DNA of 64,000 nucleotides from positions 1 to 64,000 of the forward strand of contig CANMTP010000001.1 in assembly GCA_947500845.1 (NCBI GenBank). The letters are read 5' to 3'. The position numbers and the translations under genes are program-made. A model generated the notes under the pieces. The model had not been told where the DNA came from. It made no database searches and was given only the letters and a program-made list of their open reading frames with translations. Positions 15,426 through 25,154 of the stretch are shown here, one piece after another (within the stretch, counting starts at the first letter, position 1; each line of letters begins with the position of its first letter). This stretch comes from an uncultured Aquimarina sp. (GTDB lineage Bacteria; Bacteroidota; Bacteroidia; Flavobacteriales; Flavobacteriaceae).

Positions 15426-16034
15426 ATGAAAATACCATTTATAATACTCCTGACCATTAGTCTAATTACAGCTTGTAAGACAGAAAAAAAATCACAACCC
15501 ATTAATGACAAGTCTATTGCCATTGATACTATTATTCCCCCTAAATCAATTGAAAAAACTTATAATTCTACAAAATTTGAAGAGGAAGAAGAAATTATGG
15601 ATGAAATGGAGTTCATGCCCCCAATTGAAAACAATAGTTATTTTGGTGTTGTAGTAGGAAACCAAATAAAAGACTATCAAAATGTGTTACAGCCTGGAGA
15701 ATTAGAAACTGGAGAGGGGGTATTCGATGTTCATTACATCATCCGTAATGTTGACACCCTAGGCTATGCATTCGGAAAGGACAGTATCGAATCTATACAT
15801 GTTTGGGATTCTAGGGGCTCTACAAATAAAGGTGTTCGCATAGGAACCACATTTGGTGAACTAAAAGATATTTTAAAGGAACCCAAAGTACATGGATCTG
15901 AAATTGAAGCACGAGTTCATGTTTTTAATGAAAATCACATGTATCGATTGGATTACTACAGCATGGAATACAATTTGGACTATTCAGTGATTCCGGATAC
16001 GGTAGTGGTTAAGGAAATCATTATCATGAAATAG
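15426..16034 (+). CDS. Putative lipoprotein of unknown function
   Basis: The open frame runs from 15357, but ATG 15426 is chosen because it starts a standard lipoprotein signal (MKIPFIILLTISLITA-Cys17). The mature protein of about 186 residues has an acidic linker (EEEEEIMDEMEFMPP) and a compact C-terminal part containing VRIGTTFGELKDIL. I do not recognise the family. It probably sits at the periplasmic face of a membrane. It is the only gene between the attC-like site at 15250 and the degraded tail near 16140. Confidence 0.68.
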   Translation: MKIPFIILLTISLITACKTEKKSQPINDKSIAIDTIIPPKSIEKTYNSTKFEEEEEIMDEMEFMPPIENNSYFGVVVGNQIKDYQNVLQPGELETGEGVFDVHYIIRNVDTLGYAFGKDSIESIHVWDSRGSTNKGVRIGTTFGELKDILKEPKVHGSEIEARVHVFNENHMYRLDYYSMEYNLDYSVIPDTVVVKEIIIMK

Positions 16035-16342
16035 GCGGTATTTTCGGTATGGCACCGTATTGGATAATCATACTATCTTTAATTCCATCAATCAGTTCAA
16101 GAGTATACTAATAACTAGGATGACAAAAACAAAGCACGTAGCATCGGTAAAAGCCCCACAAGTCATCAAAAAAGTAATCATCGGATTCCACATCTTTGAT
16201 CTAAACTCTACTCTCTGCGAAAAATAATGTATACTCAAACTGGTAAAATTTGCCAAACGGCTTCTTAGAAGCTTTAGAAAAGATTTCTAAAGGTAAAACT
16301 TGAACACAATTATCAGGTAGAATTCGCGAGTATGAATTAAAA
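16035..16342. repeat. Degraded cassette tail
   Basis: A diverged tail motif (ATCGGTAAAAGCCCCACAAG, near 16142) is followed by TTTGCCAAACGGCTTCTTAG and TTTAGAAAAGATTTC, which parallel 12470-12530. No gene is seen. Confidence 0.4.
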
Positions 16343-17191
16343 CTACGTCTTGACCTTATATGCCGAATCTTTATGAAAAGTAGTAATTAACGCAAAGTCT
16401 TTCTTAACGGGTAAATCTATTTCACAAAGGTGCTTAACAGGAAAAAGATTGCCAGAACGAAGCAACCGGTTTAAGAAAGGAGTTTTTGGTGCAAAAAACC
16501 GTTCATAACCTAATTCCTTTAAAATATCTAGAACTCCATCTTTTTCGGTATAGTTATACTCAAAAGATATGACCGGTTTATATTTCTGAATAGTATTCTT
16601 CATCCCTTTCATCACCTCTAACTCATTACCTTCAACATCAATTTTTACAAAAGAAATTTGCTCGTCGAATTCATCATCATAAACACGCAATTGTATTTGT
16701 TCAGAATAGAATTTATTTTTAGATGATGTTGGTACTACATGGGAAGCACCACCACTATTTCCATAAGGAATGTTGATTACTGCTTCTTCATTTTTAGAAG
16801 ACAATCCATAGTTATAAGCACTTATAGAATCATAAGGGTCAGTATTTAATTTTAGGATTTTAAAATTCCTTAGTTGAGGCTCGAATGCAATTACTTTATT
16901 AAAATAATTGTTAAACTGAACAGAATGATTTCCAATATTAGCTCCAATATCTAAACAGGTATTTTCCTGAGGATCAAAATCCAAAGAACTCATAATGGTA
17001 TTGACTATATCAATTTCATAAAAACCATTAGATACAATACTCATACCAATTCTATCATTAACGATTACCATAGGTAGTTGATTAGTATTTTGAGTCCTCG
17101 TTTTCTGGAATAATTTCCTGACGATATGCTTTATTAAAGATTTCATAGGGGTAAAAGTATCAAATTTTAAAGAAGCTGAATACGATCTCAT
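16343..17191 (-). CDS. FkbM family methyltransferase
   Basis: This is a class I SAM-dependent methyltransferase of the FkbM family. The SAM-binding motif CLDIGANIGNHS is at about residues 79-90, an acidic residue follows in FEPQ, and the second FkbM hallmark FVKIDVEGNELEVMKG is at about 181-196. The usual N-terminus is better matched by the internal ATG at 17146 (MKSLIKHIV), giving about 267 residues. FkbM enzymes O-methylate sugars or small molecules, often in surface polysaccharide or natural-product pathways; no such pathway is adjacent. It is the only gene in the first 20 kb on the minus strand and it has no complementary cassette ends, so it may not be cassette cargo. Confidence 0.85.
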   Translation of the reverse strand: MRSYSASLKFDTFTPMKSLIKHIVRKLFQKTRTQNTNQLPMVIVNDRIGMSIVSNGFYEIDIVNTIMSSLDFDPQENTCLDIGANIGNHSVQFNNYFNKVIAFEPQLRNFKILKLNTDPYDSISAYNYGLSSKNEEAVINIPYGNSGGASHVVPTSSKNKFYSEQIQLRVYDDEFDEQISFVKIDVEGNELEVMKGMKNTIQKYKPVISFEYNYTEKDGVLDILKELGYERFFAPKTPFLNRLLRSGNLFPVKHLCEIDLPVKKDFALITTFHKDSAYKVKT

Positions 17192-17284
17192 TTAAAATTT
17201 TTACTCGATAATCATAATTTAAAAACTCTTTGGCTTGTCGCGAAGTGGTTTGCCTATAATGAAATTATATTCTCATCTTTTAGT

Positions 17285-17603
17285 AAAAAGATTGTTTCTT
17301 TGCTTGAGGTGAATCGCAATGGCGAATACACCGTCACTACGAGGAGGTCCGACGAAGTAGTCTGCCCACTATAAAACTATACTTCTACTCCTATTAAAAA
17401 GATTACTTCTTCGCTTAAGGCGAATCGCAATGACTAATACATCGTCACTACGAGAAGGTACGACGAAGTAGTCTGTCAACTATGAAAAACCAGGGCACTT
17501 TTAGTAAAAAAATTGCTTCATCATACTTTCCTATCGTCAAGCAGATTCGCAATGACGAACACACCGTCATTACGAGGACTGAAAGGACGAAGTAATCTTT
17601 TTA
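17285..17603. repeat. Three REP-like palindromic elements (cluster 3)
   Basis: Three copies at about 17285-17363, 17395-17474 and 17505-17603 share the core TCGCAATG(A/G)C and CGTCACTACGAGGAGGT, each bounded by AAAAAGATT...-type arms. The last copy is almost identical to the second elements at 4596-4692 and 6286-6383. The open frame that crosses it is an artefact. Confidence 0.65.
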
Positions 17604-17629
17604 TTCACTTACGAAACACTCACTACACC

Positions 17630-17756
17630 CAAAAATACAAACCTATTATAGAAACCCGTAAAGAATTATCAAAGTCATTATTGAATTTTGTAAAAAGACT
17701 TATTTGTAAACATTTGTAAATATTTGTAGCAGTGATTTTATTCAATTGTTGGAGAC
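17630..17756 (+). repeat. Degraded cassette leader, copy 3, and core of cassette 11
   Basis: AAAAATACAAACC...GAATTTTGTAAAAAGACTTA follows the leader at 4717 and 6407, but the large palindrome has decayed (TTTGTAAACATTTGTAAATA). It ends in CAATTGTTGGAGACAATT, in which GTTGGAGAC at 17748-17756 occupies the core position. No matching GTCTCCAAC is found after the next gene. Confidence 0.45.
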
Positions 17757-17881
17757 AATTCTTACCTCGAACTGTAACATTAAAGAAATTTACACATCTG
17801 TACTGGAAGAATCCTATTAAAGTTAAGCCTCAAGGTCATATCATAACAATAGCGGTAATTGAAAAAATAGTACTAGAAAAA

Positions 17882-18928
17882 ATGAAAAGAATCACTGTAA
17901 TAACAATAGTATTATTGATTGTTACTAATTTGAAAGCCCAAAGCAATAGACAAATTTTGAATTTTAAATTTGAGGGAGTAGTGTTGAACGGGGTATTGAA
18001 TCTTCCGAAAGATCAAAAGCCCAAGGGAGTTGTGCTTATAGTACATGGATCTGGAAAAACCAATGCTGTAGCTCAGGAATGGTATTCAGATATAAGAGAA
18101 ACCATCGTAAAAACAGGTTATGCTACTTATATGTGGGATAAAATGGGATGTGGAAAAAGTGGTGGTACTTTCAATTATCATCAGTCTGTTCAAAATAGTG
18201 CATCTGAGGCTATAGCAGCAATCAATACTTTGAAAGAAAAACAAATAACGGAATCAAATACTATTGGTTTATATGGGGTTAGCAGGGCTGGTTGGATAAA
18301 TCCAATTGTAATAAACCAATACAAAGATATTGCATTTTGGATTTCAGTAAGTGGCGTAGATGATAAAGAAAACTTCGCTTATCTTCTCAAAGAAAACCTG
18401 AGAATTGATGGGTTACCTAAAGATTCAATCAACTTAATTGTTGATCAGTGGTTAAAAGGAATAAAAATTGCTCACTCTGGTGGAAGTTTCGAAACCTATA
18501 TGAATGTGACTAAAGATCTCCAAAACAACTCATTTTGGTGGCGGTTTGTTCGCGAGAATATGGGTGAGATGAATGAAGAAGTATACTCTGGTTTTCAAGT
18601 ACCTCTTATGAAAGAAACTCTTGATGAAGAAACAAGCTTACCGGTATACATTGAGAATTTAGATGAGATCTTATCAAATATAAAGTCTCCGGTTTTGGCG
18701 TTATTTGGAGAAACTGATATGAACGTAGACTGGAAAAAAACCAGATTATTATATAAAAAAACATTAGGACAAAATACAGATTTAACAATACATTCTTTTC
18801 CAAATTGTAACCATAATATTTTCGAATGCAAGACTGGCGGTTTCTATGAATTCCAAGATAATAAGTTACCTTACAAGAGATGTGATGGTTTTCTTAATAC
18901 TATTGAAGATTGGTTAAATAAAAGATAA
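17882..18928 (+). CDS. Secreted alpha/beta hydrolase
   Basis: This is a 348-residue alpha/beta hydrolase. The frame is open from 17732, but ATG 17882 begins a clear signal peptide (MKRITVITIVLLIVTNLKAQ), and the preceding stretch lies in the repeat leader. The oxyanion region LIVHGSGK is at about residues 52-59, the nucleophile serine in YGVSRAGW at about 137-144, the acid in LFGETDMN and the histidine in FPNCNHNIF near 312-320. This resembles dienelactone-hydrolase/acyl-peptide-hydrolase-like esterases of the periplasm. The substrate is unknown. Confidence 0.82.
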   Translation: MKRITVITIVLLIVTNLKAQSNRQILNFKFEGVVLNGVLNLPKDQKPKGVVLIVHGSGKTNAVAQEWYSDIRETIVKTGYATYMWDKMGCGKSGGTFNYHQSVQNSASEAIAAINTLKEKQITESNTIGLYGVSRAGWINPIVINQYKDIAFWISVSGVDDKENFAYLLKENLRIDGLPKDSINLIVDQWLKGIKIAHSGGSFETYMNVTKDLQNNSFWWRFVRENMGEMNEEVYSGFQVPLMKETLDEETSLPVYIENLDEILSNIKSPVLALFGETDMNVDWKKTRLLYKKTLGQNTDLTIHSFPNCNHNIFECKTGGFYEFQDNKLPYKRCDGFLNTIEDWLNKR

Positions 18929-19363
18929 AAAACTATCTCAAAAAATGTTTCCTATACTTAGTTGCTACCAAACTTCCTCTCAGTTTAACGAATCTGAAAA
19001 TTATCAAATAGAATCAAAGTTTGACAGAGTATCTTTAACAACTGATTTTGATACCAAAGTCTTAAGAGTAAAATGAAAAGATGGTACACAACAACGGGAA
19101 CCGGGTTACACAAACATCTAAAAAAATCTATACTCGTTTAGGAAATCAAAGATGTATGCCCCGATTTTTACATCCAAAAATATCTACCCCAAGGGAATTG
19201 TGTTCAAACGTAATCAAGTAATCGCAGAGGGTGAGCCGTATTGCGATTTCAGATATTTTATAGATGATTAGATACTACTTGTCTATAAAAACTATTAGCA
19301 TGAAGGAAATATATGTATTTTTACATTTAAATATTTGAGACATACGATATTTAGATCTAAAAT
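18929..19363. repeat. Spacer with a possible small ORF and a tail motif
   Basis: ATG 18945 opens a 43-codon frame to TGA 19076 (MFPILSCYQTSSQF...). It may be the end of a lost gene; evidence is weak. The tail motif CAACAACGGGAACCGGGTTA begins near 19086. From 19120 to 19363 nothing else is recognised. Confidence 0.35.
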
Positions 19364-20455
19364 ATGAAAGTAATCATTCTCTCTATATGCTTATTCTTCT
19401 TTGTTAGTTCAAATGCTCAAAAAACAGCACCTGATCAACTAAAATCAAGAAGTAAAGAATTACCTGTTAACTCTTTGGAAAAAGCTGGTTTTCAAAGAGA
19501 TTCTATTGAAAACCTATTAAATACTATATATAAGACTCCTTATAAAGACTTTAGAGGACTGGTTGTAATTAAAGATAATCACATTGTTATCGAAGAATAT
19601 TTTAATACATTTTGGCGAAAGACGATTCATGATATTCGATCGGCAGGAAAAAGTGTTACCTCTTTGCTTTTGGGAATAGCAATCAAGGAGGGCCTGATTA
19701 AAAATTTAGATCAAACCGTTTACGCTCTCTTTTCTAAAAATAAGTATAACTCTGTTAATGAAGATTATAAAAAAATCAAGCTCAAACATGTTCTTGATAT
19801 GTCTTCGGGATTGGATGCAGATACGGACAAACCACAAACTGCAGGTCACGTAGGAAAATGGATTGCCAAAGACGATTGGAAAGAGTATCTCCTCAATGTC
19901 CCCCTAAAATCTCAGCCTGGGAAAGAGTGGGTATATGCCGATATTAATGCTTTACTAATTGGCCTGGCAATCGAAGAGGCATCAGGAATGAGTTTAAAAG
20001 ACTATGCCCAGAAAAAATTGTTTGATCCTTTGGGAATTGAACAGGTTTATTGGTATACTAATGCTTCTAATCAGACTGGAGCTGCTGGTAATTTGTACCT
20101 TTCAACATTAGATTTTGCTAAACTGGGTTTGCTGGTTGTGAATGAAGGAAAGTGGAACAACACCCAAATGATTGATCCAAATTTTATAAAAGAACTTATA
20201 ACGCATAAGAACTTCAATATTTCTGAGTATTTTTCATTTGCCGATTCATACGGTATATTTTGGTATAAAACCTCAAGAACTTTTGGTAACAAGAACATCG
20301 ATTATCTATTTGCATCGGGAAATGGGGGCAATCATCTGGTCGTGGTACCCAAAGAAAATATGATTATCGCACTTACATCAAGCGCTTACGGCCCAGGATA
20401 TGGGCAACGAAGGTCGTATACCATTATGAGCAAAATTCTTAATGCATTGGATTAA
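19364..20455 (+). CDS. Serine hydrolase, class C beta-lactamase fold
   Basis: This is a 363-residue secreted protein (signal peptide about residues 1-19, ending SNAQ). Catalytic motif 1 is Ser93-Ala-Gly-Lys96, motif 2 is Tyr191-Ala-Asp193, the YxD variant seen in some family VIII esterases, and the third motif is in FASGNGGNH. No lipobox is present, so it is probably periplasmic or released. It shares only the fold with the lipoprotein hydrolase at 11270. No complementary cassette ends were found around it; it may mark the edge of the accessory region, because nhaA and other chromosomal-type genes follow. Confidence 0.86.
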   Translation: MKVIILSICLFFFVSSNAQKTAPDQLKSRSKELPVNSLEKAGFQRDSIENLLNTIYKTPYKDFRGLVVIKDNHIVIEEYFNTFWRKTIHDIRSAGKSVTSLLLGIAIKEGLIKNLDQTVYALFSKNKYNSVNEDYKKIKLKHVLDMSSGLDADTDKPQTAGHVGKWIAKDDWKEYLLNVPLKSQPGKEWVYADINALLIGLAIEEASGMSLKDYAQKKLFDPLGIEQVYWYTNASNQTGAAGNLYLSTLDFAKLGLLVVNEGKWNNTQMIDPNFIKELITHKNFNISEYFSFADSYGIFWYKTSRTFGNKNIDYLFASGNGGNHLVVVPKENMIIALTSSAYGPGYGQRRSYTIMSKILNALD

Positions 20456-20581
20456 ACTTAGAATGAGAAATTCTGTAAGTTCGTAAGAGAAACAGCACTT
20501 TATGATTAATTGGGCCCAATTTACTTCTACTATATCTGTTATACCACACAATATTACCACTCTTATAATTACTAAATTCAC

Positions 20582-21892
20582 ATGATAAAGAAACTACTCT
20601 TAACTCCGTTTCAAAAGTTCGTTAAAATCGAAAGCTTTGCTGGAATGTTGCTATTTGGGGCAACAATCGTAGCTCTTATTTGGGCGAATTCTCCCTATGG
20701 TGAATATTATGAAAACCTTTGGCAGTATAAAATCGGAATATCGTTTCAAAGTTTTGAGTTAAAAAAACCGTTGATTTTGTGGATAAACGACGGCTTAATG
20801 GCTATTTTTTTCTTTTTAATTGGCTTAGAATTAAAAAGAGAACTACTGGTTGGAGAAATTAACACCTTAAAAAAGGCAACGTTTCCATTTGTTGCCGCAC
20901 TAGGGGGTGTTCTGGTACCTGTGGGTTTATATTTGATTTTAAATCAAAATCCAGATACCACAAAAGGCTGGGGGATAGCTATGGCAACAGATATTGCTTT
21001 TGCATTGGCGATTTTAAGTACGTTGGGCAAAAGAGTTCCGTTAAGTCTTAAAATATTTCTAACGGCTTTTGCCATTATAGATGATATTGCGGCAGTACTA
21101 GTTATTGCCATCTTTTATAGTACAAACATAAATTGGATGTTTATTCTGTATGGTGTTATTCTTATTGCCTTTTTAGGACTGTTGTATTATACCAGAAAAT
21201 ATTCATTCGCTATAGGTATTGTGTTGGCCATTATTATCTGGTTCTTGTTTCTAAAATCGGGAGTACACCCTACCATTGCGGGAGTCCTTTTGGCATTTAC
21301 AATTCCGATAAAAAGAAGGATTAATATAAAACTGTTTTCAGATCATATTCGGGCCATTTCGAGTACACTTATGAACGCAACAGATGACGATGATCAACAT
21401 TTACTAACAAAAGATGAAATGAAATCTATTGATAATTTAGACGATCTGGCTTTTGAGGTTCGCTCGCCCTTACAGCATCTCGAACACAAGCTTCATAGTT
21501 TGGTCGCTTATTTTATCCTTCCTGTCTTTGCTTTTGCAAACGCTGGTGTAGTGATTAGTTTAGATTATGATTTCGATTTTGCACTAATGATGAATATTGC
21601 TATCAGTTTGTTTGTGGGGAAATTTGTGGGTGTTGCGTTATTCTCTTACGCAGGTTACAAAATGAAAATCACTGAATTGCCAACGGGTGTAAACTTTAAA
21701 CAAATTTTAGGGATTTCAGCGATTGCGGGAGTTGGGTTTACGATGTCGATTTTTATCGATAACTTGGCTTTCTATGAAGATTTAATAAGTATTAACTCGG
21801 CAAAGGTTGGTATTATAATAGGTTCGTTTACTGCGGGAATCGTTGGATATACAATTCTAAGATTAACCAGTAAAAGAGTGGAAGAAGATTAA
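20582..21892 (+). CDS. nhaA: Na+/H+ antiporter NhaA
   Basis: This 436-residue integral membrane protein exchanges sodium for protons and protects against salt and alkaline stress. The substrate-site aspartate pair Asp167-Asp168 lies in TAFAIIDDIAAVLV (the DD of E. coli NhaA), with Thr136-Asp137 in the crossed-helix segment ATDIAFALA. A charged insert at about 255-310 separates the two halves, as in many Bacteroidota members. About eleven or twelve membrane segments are present. It is the first gene after the repeat-rich region and has no repeat of that type beside it. A marine habitat fits but is not proven by this gene. Confidence 0.95.
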   Translation: MIKKLLLTPFQKFVKIESFAGMLLFGATIVALIWANSPYGEYYENLWQYKIGISFQSFELKKPLILWINDGLMAIFFFLIGLELKRELLVGEINTLKKATFPFVAALGGVLVPVGLYLILNQNPDTTKGWGIAMATDIAFALAILSTLGKRVPLSLKIFLTAFAIIDDIAAVLVIAIFYSTNINWMFILYGVILIAFLGLLYYTRKYSFAIGIVLAIIIWFLFLKSGVHPTIAGVLLAFTIPIKRRINIKLFSDHIRAISSTLMNATDDDDQHLLTKDEMKSIDNLDDLAFEVRSPLQHLEHKLHSLVAYFILPVFAFANAGVVISLDYDFDFALMMNIAISLFVGKFVGVALFSYAGYKMKITELPTGVNFKQILGISAIAGVGFTMSIFIDNLAFYEDLISINSAKVGIIIGSFTAGIVGYTILRLTSKRVEED

Positions 21893-22002
21893 AAATGTAC
21901 GAAATAGGATTCTTTTTATTCTCGTTTCAAATGTAATGAGTTGAGTTCGACATGAAGGGTTTATTAAAAAAGCTACTAAGCAGGTAGTTATAGCTGTTAT
22001 AA

Positions 22003-22716
22003 ATGAAAATACCAAAAATTAAAGGAATAATTGACCGTAGGATTCTCATAAATTATCAGATAGATAGGGTAGTTTTGGAGAATTATCTGCCAAAGCCTTT
22101 TAAACCTAAGTTGGTGGATGGAAAAGGTATTGCAGGGATATGTTTGATAAGATTGAAAGAAATAAGACCTAAAGGATTACCAAAGGAAATTGGAATTTCT
22201 TCTGAAAATGGAGCACACAGAATCGCGGTAGAATGGAAGGAAAACGGAAAATTAAAAGAAGGAGTTTACATCCCAAGACGTGATACTTCTTCAAAATTAA
22301 ATGCATTTGCTGGTGGAACAATCTTTCCTGGAATTCATCATCTTGCAGAGTTTTCTGTTCATGAATCCGATGGGAACTATGACGTCGCTTTTATAAGTGA
22401 GGATAAAACTTCGCTATCTATAAAAGCTAAAGAAACGAAGGATTGGAATGAAGAAAGTGTATTTGAAAACCTAAACTGTGTTTCTGATTTTTTTGAGAAC
22501 GGTTCGATTGGATACTCTCCCCACAAAAATGAATTTGATGGATTAGAACTCAAAGTTTATAATTGGAAAGTATCTCCTTTAAAAGTAAAAGAAGTTCGAT
22601 CAAGCTTTTTTGAGAATGAAGATATCTTTCCAAAAGGTTCTGTAAAGTTTGATAATGCTCTTTTGATGAGAACTATCGAACATGAATGGATTGGATTGAA
22701 ATCAATGAAAGCATAA
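22003..22716 (+). CDS. DUF2071 family protein
   Basis: This is a 237-residue soluble protein. The N-terminal pattern of one or two short strands, LVDGKGIAGICLIRLKEIRPKGLP, and the later AVEWKENGKLKEGVYIPRRDTSS follow the DUF2071 (acetoacetate-decarboxylase-like fold) family. No catalytic lysine can be assigned with confidence. The function of the family is unknown. It is monocistronic between nhaA and the convergent peptidase gene. Confidence 0.75.
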   Translation: MKIPKIKGIIDRRILINYQIDRVVLENYLPKPFKPKLVDGKGIAGICLIRLKEIRPKGLPKEIGISSENGAHRIAVEWKENGKLKEGVYIPRRDTSSKLNAFAGGTIFPGIHHLAEFSVHESDGNYDVAFISEDKTSLSIKAKETKDWNEESVFENLNCVSDFFENGSIGYSPHKNEFDGLELKVYNWKVSPLKVKEVRSSFFENEDIFPKGSVKFDNALLMRTIEHEWIGLKSMKA

Positions 22717-22773
22717 TTATTAGGTAAAAAAAGATCAACCTGATTTAAGGCTGCACTGGATATATCTAATAAA

Positions 22774-24111
22774 TTATCTAAAGTTTTTTGGAGGAAAAGT
22801 TACCGGACTTTCAAACCCATTTTTTCCAACAGTACTTATCCCAAATAGATAATTATCGATTACAATACCTTTCAAAACGAAATTATCTACGTCTCCAACA
22901 AAACGACTATGGTCCCAGGTAGGAGAGGTAGTATCACGCCAATATATTTTATATCCCTTAATATTTGGATCGTCTATTTTTTTCCATCTAAATTTAACTG
23001 AAGGCTCTACAATGCCTCCAATTTCTGGTTCTTTAACTGCTGGAGGTGCCCATGCGATACTTGCCAAATTGATAGCATTAACTGCGGTGAGTTTTGCTGC
23101 GTAATCGAAATTAACATGTTCAACCACATCTCCATATTTGATTCCATTCTCTTCTCGAATGTCTTGGTGCTGCTGTGTATAGTTTTCATGTGCTTCCATA
23201 ATTCTGATTCCTGCAAATCCAGCATCATTAAACGGTCTATGATGACCACCTCGCCCAAAACGATCTAGCCTGTATACTAACATAGGGTTCATCTCTGGCA
23301 TGTAGGTTTTTACATTTTTATGGATATAACGAGCCAATTGACGGGAGATTCCATCCACCTCGCCACCATAAAAACGTCTAGACCTGCGCTCTTTTTCGGT
23401 TTCAGTTGGAGGGACCGGTTCAGAAAAAATTCTAAAGGTGCGGTTATCAATAATACCATCAACGCCTTTGATATTTCCTATCATATCGTTATTCATGATC
23501 CCAACGATCTCCCAATTTTTTTCTTTGGCATATTTCGCTAGGCCTTTACCGCCAAACAGTCCTTGTTCTTCTCCAGATAGTCCAACGTAGATGATACTGC
23601 TTTCAAACTGATACTTAGATAACACTCTTGCGGCTTCAATAGCCCCGGCCATACCACTGGCATTATCGTTAGCGCCCGGAGCATCATCGGTATAATTGGT
23701 AGGGTCTGAGATACGAGAATCTATATCCCCGCTCATGATAATGAATCGGTTTGGATATTTGGTTCCGCGTTGTATGGCAACTACATTCACCACCCAAACG
23801 TCTTTTACAATACGTTGATTAGCTCCTTTTTTTACTAAATCTTTCTGGTAAAAAACTTCAAGACAATCATTACAAGCTGCAGAAATTTTATCGAATTCTG
23901 ATTTGATCCATCTCCGGGCAGCACCAATTCCTCTGGTTTGAGAAACTGTGTCACTTAGCGTATGTCTTGTACCAAAACCTGCAAGGGTTTTAATGTCCTT
24001 TTCGATTCTATTGGCAGAGACATTATCTATAATATCATAAATTTTTTGATCTGTTTGTGCTATTAAAAAAGTTGTTATTAAAAGGAATGCTGAGGTAGAT
24101 ACTATTTTCAT
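22774..24111 (-). CDS. Secreted M28 family metallopeptidase
   Basis: This is a 445-residue protein with signal peptide (about residues 1-19) and an M28 aminopeptidase domain. Zinc ligands and catalytic residues can be placed at Asp149 (GANDN), Glu181/Glu182 (SGEEQGLFGG), Asp209 (NNDM) and a histidine in AHENYTQQHQ (308 or 315). The first ligand, normally His in HxD, is Asp129 (SGDIDSR). Residues about 350-445 form a fibronectin-III-like module. It should be a two-zinc exo-peptidase releasing N-terminal amino acids outside the cytoplasm. The gene is alone on its strand here. Confidence 0.88.
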   Translation of the reverse strand: MKIVSTSAFLLITTFLIAQTDQKIYDIIDNVSANRIEKDIKTLAGFGTRHTLSDTVSQTRGIGAARRWIKSEFDKISAACNDCLEVFYQKDLVKKGANQRIVKDVWVVNVVAIQRGTKYPNRFIIMSGDIDSRISDPTNYTDDAPGANDNASGMAGAIEAARVLSKYQFESSIIYVGLSGEEQGLFGGKGLAKYAKEKNWEIVGIMNNDMIGNIKGVDGIIDNRTFRIFSEPVPPTETEKERRSRRFYGGEVDGISRQLARYIHKNVKTYMPEMNPMLVYRLDRFGRGGHHRPFNDAGFAGIRIMEAHENYTQQHQDIREENGIKYGDVVEHVNFDYAAKLTAVNAINLASIAWAPPAVKEPEIGGIVEPSVKFRWKKIDDPNIKGYKIYWRDTTSPTWDHSRFVGDVDNFVLKGIVIDNYLFGISTVGKNGFESPVTFPPKNFR

Positions 24112-24400
24112 TTGTGTTAATTTGATCGCCTAATTTAAGTAAAAGGGATTACTACTTATCTTATCTTAACAAATTTATAAGAAGTATTTCATGAGAAGGG
24201 CTGAGAACGCTAATTCTTTGAAATAGATGTTATACTCGATGTAATAGGCCTAATAAAGAGAAGTAGTAATTGATTCTTTTTACGGTTAACGCGTTGATTT
24301 ATTCTTTTGTTAACATACTTTCTTGTTATAAATTTTCATTTTTGGAATATATTGACAAATATTAGGAAACGTTATAAACGGTTTTTACTATTCTAAAAGC
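24112..24400. other. Intergenic region between divergent genes
   Basis: This is AT-rich DNA that must hold the promoters of the peptidase gene (minus) and of the outer-membrane operon (plus). No operator or repeat is obvious. Confidence 0.4.
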
Positions 24401-25150
24401 ATGGGAATTATTCTAAGAATTACATTTATTTTGTTATGTCTCCCAAATATCTTTTTTGGCCAAACGAAGCATCAAGACGGTGAGTACTATAAATGGTTTG
24501 ATCAGGTCATTGGTCAAGAAAATACTGGATTATATAATGGTAAGCAGTATGTAGATCCATATGTCAATAGAATAATTAATGATAGGCATGCTTATTTTTA
24601 TTCTGATAAGCCGTTAATAGGTAGTGTTATTTACGATAAACAAACTTATTATGATGTAAAAATGCGGTATAATTTGGAAATTGATCAACTTTTAATTCAT
24701 CCAAAACCTGGTGGAGTAGCTTCTATTTTACAACTGATTTTCGAAAAAGTAGACGAATTTGTAATCAACGGCTTTAAGTTTATTAAAGTAGAAAATTTCT
24801 ATGAAGACGGTTCGGTCATAAAGGGATTTTATTTAGTTCTCGCAGAAAACGAAGATATCTTGTTACTTAAAAGAATCATTAAATCGAAAGCGAGGGGGGT
24901 TAAGCAAGTCATAGGCGATAGGTTACAGTATAAATTTGTAAGTACATCCAAATACATTTTGTATACTAAAGACATTTATCGAGACGTAAAATCTAAAAAA
25001 GATATAATTGAAAATTTCCCTGAACTAAAAAAAGAGATCAAACAATTCTTCAAAACTTATAGGTCACTACAAAAGAAGGATTCTGATATTTTCATGCAAC
25101 GACTATTTAGTAAAATTATCGAATTACAACCAACTAAAAATAAATCTTAG
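24401..25150 (+). CDS. Secreted protein of unknown function, first gene of the TonB-receptor operon
   Basis: This is a 249-residue protein with a signal peptide (about residues 1-20, ending FFGQ). The remainder is a lysine- and tyrosine-rich mixed alpha/beta protein without cysteine pairs or a known motif. The TonB receptor gene starts five bases after its end, so the two are co-transcribed. The position suggests a periplasmic or surface partner of the receptor, but the sequence does not say what it binds. Confidence 0.68.
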   Translation: MGIILRITFILLCLPNIFFGQTKHQDGEYYKWFDQVIGQENTGLYNGKQYVDPYVNRIINDRHAYFYSDKPLIGSVIYDKQTYYDVKMRYNLEIDQLLIHPKPGGVASILQLIFEKVDEFVINGFKFIKVENFYEDGSVIKGFYLVLAENEDILLLKRIIKSKARGVKQVIGDRLQYKFVSTSKYILYTKDIYRDVKSKKDIIENFPELKKEIKQFFKTYRSLQKKDSDIFMQRLFSKIIELQPTKNKS

Positions 25151-25154
25151 CAGT

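Noticed and set aside
17513..17719. Open frame of 68 codons on the plus strand
   Set aside because: It lies entirely inside the REP-like repeats and the degraded leader and has no ribosome binding site.
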